Part shown: positions 61,178 through 64,000 of the stretch, one piece after another | Position numbering within the stretch: the first letter of the stretch is position 1 | How the letters are laid out: the number at the start of each line of letters is the position of its first letter | DNA from: Mariniblastus sp. | GTDB taxonomy: Bacteria > Planctomycetota > Planctomycetia > Pirellulales > Pirellulaceae | Length of the DNA stretch: 64,000 bases | Reading direction: 5' to 3' | NCBI GenBank assembly: GCA_029251085.1 | Contig: JAQXDZ010000061.1 | Span: 46,210-110,209, forward strand | Notes under the pieces: model-generated | The model's database searches: none | What the model saw: only the letters and a program-made list of their open reading frames with translations | Told to the model about the DNA's origin: nothing | Position numbers and translations under genes: made by a program

Positions 61178-61299
61178 CCATGCCAGACGAAAATCGTTGC
61201 TGAAATAGATGAAAACGGATCACCACTTTCGTTAGCTGGCTCAAAAACAAATACTTCCAAACCGTCAAATTAGACCACTCAAACTGAAACGATTGAACC

Positions 61300-61806
61300 A
61301 TGAAAAACTTGTTACTAATTCTCCTAGTTGGCATTCTAATTGGCTGCGATACACCGCCGGCAAGCACCACTTCTCAAATAACCACTCCCCCTGTTGAGGA
61401 CAGGATTTTCTCGGCTAAAGATTTCAACGGAAGCTGGCATGGAATCGCAAAGGTCATTAACAAGGCCGGAAGATTTGACTGCAATCAACACCTGACAATC
61501 GAAGTCGATAACGATGGCGGGGTCACTGGAAAAATTGGGTGGAGCATATTGCCAAAGAAATCAGAAACTGACGACAACCAGAAATTTGGAAACAACTCAT
61601 CTGGAGAAAAAGTAGATAAGCACACCGAAGATATAATTGGCTTGCTAAACACCGAAGATGGCACACTGACGATGGTCGAACAATTTGAATCGGGAACTCT
61701 GAAAGGCAAAATGCGAAGCGATGGTACGCTTGAATTACTGAGAACACAGCCCGGAGAATTTCACGTTGTCACGCATGCCATTCTTAAACATGAACAAAAA
61801 GATTAG
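61300..61806 (+). CDS. Hypothetical lipoprotein
   Basis: MKNLLLILLVGILIGCDTPP lipobox; short beta-rich domain. Confidence 0.75.
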   Translation: MKNLLLILLVGILIGCDTPPASTTSQITTPPVEDRIFSAKDFNGSWHGIAKVINKAGRFDCNQHLTIEVDNDGGVTGKIGWSILPKKSETDDNQKFGNNSSGEKVDKHTEDIIGLLNTEDGTLTMVEQFESGTLKGKMRSDGTLELLRTQPGEFHVVTHAILKHEQKD

Positions 61807-62012
61807 TACGGCTCAATCAAAACAGCAACATCGCCCGAAAGAGGGCACTTGAAAGATACTCTAAATTTTCAAAGAGGTTATCTAGCGCGCCGCATCACCC
61901 GGTTTTAGCTTTCAAAGCTATCCGTCCTAATTTTTCGTGGATGTTGTTGTGACCGCCGCCTATATTAAACATCGGGCTTGATGCCGTGAAATCCAGAGAA
62001 AAGGTGTAACCC

Positions 62013-62258
62013 ATGAGCCGCCCGCTATCTCCAGAAGAGCATAGAATTCTTAAGATAATTCAAACTCACTACGGATCGCATAATTCAGAGCACTCAATTA
62101 CCTGGCTCGAAGGCAACGAAGCTTCTCTATGGATTAAAGACTGCACTGGGACGCCTCTATTAGTTGCACAACTAACGAATCTAGCTAATTGGCGGACTGA
62201 TGTTACGATCGCCGACGATTCAGTGCTACGCGACTGGTTACAAATCGAATCTAAATAA
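62013..62258 (+). CDS. Hypothetical small protein
   Basis: 81-aa ORF in an otherwise empty gap, plausible composition. Confidence 0.5.
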   Translation: MSRPLSPEEHRILKIIQTHYGSHNSEHSITWLEGNEASLWIKDCTGTPLLVAQLTNLANWRTDVTIADDSVLRDWLQIESK

Positions 62259-62321
62259 CCAAAATACTGAAGCCAGGCTGCGATATTAAAATTACCATTA
62301 AAACAATTCTGGAGATTGCCA

Positions 62322-62696
62322 ATGTTGAACGTAAGCTTAGATAGCTCAGTCGGAATTGCAACTCTCGAGCCCGAGGGTGAGTTGACGGCAAGTGATTTCA
62401 GCGCTGCCGCGGACGTGATCGACCCCTACTTAGAGAAGATGGGTGAGCTCAAAGGCATCATCATCTACACCAAGTCGTTTCCCAGTTGGCATTCTTTTTC
62501 ATCGTTAGTCGCTCATTTGAAATTTATCAGAGAACATCATAAGAAAGTAACTCGCGTTGCTTTTGTCACAGATTCACCAATTGGAAATATCGCGGAACAT
62601 GTCACCAGTCACTTTGTTAGTGCGGAAATAAAAAGCTTTGAATTCTGCGATCTCGCCAGCGGCAGAAAGTGGATACTCGGCGAAACCAATCAGTGA
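62322..62696 (+). CDS. SpoIIAA-like / STAS-fold protein
   Basis: GIATLEPEGELTASDFSAAADVIDPYLEKMGELKGIIIYTKSFPSWHSFSSLVAHLKFIREHHKKVTRVAFVTDSP; GGAG 7 nt upstream of the ATG. Confidence 0.75.
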   Translation: MLNVSLDSSVGIATLEPEGELTASDFSAAADVIDPYLEKMGELKGIIIYTKSFPSWHSFSSLVAHLKFIREHHKKVTRVAFVTDSPIGNIAEHVTSHFVSAEIKSFEFCDLASGRKWILGETNQ

Positions 62697-62844
62697 TTAA
62701 GACAATTACCAAACCACAACCATCACCGGCAATCAGATTAATTATCGCGCTTCGAAAACTAGAAAAGCGTTATGATGCTGCAGATGCTTAATTCATTTCA
62801 CCAATTTTAATACACCGTGACTTGCGAGTTGCGGTTCAAAAATC

Positions 62845-63099
62845 ATGAAGAAACACGAATGGCGTGAAAAAAACGAAGACGGAGAAGTCCGCTTAGTTAC
62901 TGCCTCGCGGCACGCCGGCAAATGGCAACTCCAATCCCGACTTAAAACGGAAACGGAATGGACGAAGTTTCCAAAAATATCACTGGAAGATCTTGAGTCT
63001 CTTCGCGAGATCATCTGGAATAAATATCAGAGAAGTCGCGTGCCTCATGGTCACGTTCTAGAAATTGACAAATTGATTGCAGACACAAAAAACAGATAA
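62845..63099 (+). CDS. Hypothetical small charged protein
   Basis: 84 aa, coherent composition (KKHEWREKNEDGEVRLVTASRHAGKWQLQSRLKTETEWTKF). Confidence 0.55.
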   Translation: MKKHEWREKNEDGEVRLVTASRHAGKWQLQSRLKTETEWTKFPKISLEDLESLREIIWNKYQRSRVPHGHVLEIDKLIADTKNR

Positions 63100-63529
63100 C
63101 TGGAAACACGTACTACACATTTAGTTTGAGTGCCGGCATCGCGTTAACTGTTCGACTTGGATTGACTCTCCCTGAGCTCTATTTTGCCTGCCTAGCCAGA
63201 CCACGGTCGTCCCCAAAAGTTGAGTGTCGAATTTGTCTTGGCAGACTCTAATCCGAGTCAAAAGCATAGGTAAAACTCGACGCTCTCCAAGTGGCAACAT
63301 CCAGTTTCAGTCGATAATTTCCTGCTACAAATTCAGGCCGAACTCCCTATTGGCTATCCGTTCTCTTTTTCACTGAAAATCCACCGTTTGAAGCCAATAT
63401 CTTTTAGGGGCTGACGAATAGTCGATGTGAACTGACTTTTGAAAGCAGCTTGCAAATGGCGGAAATCCCAAACCGCAACTGATAACGCATTAACAATCTC
63501 AAGTCCCCAACTATTCGATTGCTACCAAC

Positions 63530-63991
63530 ATGCATGAAAACGCAACTTTGATTACAAATGAAAGCACTAGCCGACCCGTTCTCGATGGAATCGCGCTCCA
63601 AACCAAACCGTTACCTTTATACACGACCGATCCTAACCAAAATGGCTCCATTTTTACGTTTGCAATACTGCTCACTTGCTTCAACTTGAAAAAACTATTT
63701 GCCAAAAAGAACAACCCGGCCGAAATTCTGCTCGGACACGCTGGCTCAATTTTTTGCGCGAGAACAGAGACTGACCTAGTCTTCATCGCATGTAATGAAC
63801 ACGATACGACACGCGACCTTACAGATGAGCTGACCCGATTTCCATTGTCTGATCTGGCCTCCTGTGACTTTGATAATTATCCGCGCTCAAGTGAAGTGAG
63901 GTTTCAATTCAAATCAGGTCAGCAATTCTCGCTCCACTTCGTGGGTCAACAAAGTGACGTCGTTAAATTCATCGCTACCTTGACCGATTAG
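63530..63991 (+). CDS. Hypothetical protein
   Basis: 153-aa ORF; no family recognised. Confidence 0.5.
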   Translation: MHENATLITNESTSRPVLDGIALQTKPLPLYTTDPNQNGSIFTFAILLTCFNLKKLFAKKNNPAEILLGHAGSIFCARTETDLVFIACNEHDTTRDLTDELTRFPLSDLASCDFDNYPRSSEVRFQFKSGQQFSLHFVGQQSDVVKFIATLTD

Positions 63992-64000
63992 TTTTGCGGA

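Noticed and set aside
1-64000. CRISPR arrays, transposases, prophage genes, defence systems
   Set aside because: No direct-repeat/spacer pattern and no recognisable integrase, transposase, phage structural or defence proteins were seen by eye.
1-64000. Selenocysteine machinery (selA, selB, selC, selD) inside the window
   Set aside because: No matching protein or tRNA-Sec structure recognised; must be sought elsewhere in the genome.

Overview
The window is a typical-looking planctomycete-type chromosome segment. This is inferred from the BBP7-like barrel, the GHL10-like and BNR secreted giants, TlpA-like lipoproteins, and the dispersed ribosomal and translation genes. It holds about 50 credible CDSs and few mobile or accessory signatures. 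I recognised no tRNA, rRNA, CRISPR array or transposase. The main discovery is a pair of probable selenoprotein genes that the ORF track splits at in-frame UGA codons. (1) A TlpA/thioredoxin-like lipoprotein (50774..52126, +) has its UGA exactly at the first Cys of the CxxC motif (GDW-U-PPC-R), followed by a perfect 6-bp hairpin with a GGUC loop. (2) An AhpD/CMD-like peroxidase-related protein (52246..52833, -) has its UGA exactly at the second redox Cys (NDCFY-U-TLFH), followed by a 5-bp hairpin whose loop starts with G. The two genes are convergent and about 120 bp apart. Other noteworthy observations: a tandem pair of McsB protein-arginine kinases downstream of mcsA, one carrying a UVR-like C-terminus; infC that apparently starts at a non-canonical AUU codon; a LuxE/PaaK-like + aldehyde dehydrogenase + Fe-alcohol dehydrogenase cassette; a 29-aa basic COX24/bS22-like microprotein missing from the ORF track; an orphan GcvH-like protein translationally coupled to a HemW-like radical SAM protein; a sulfatase-like protein lacking the catalytic motif; and a strong unexplained hairpin near infA. 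Everything is read by eye from the sequence; no database search was run.
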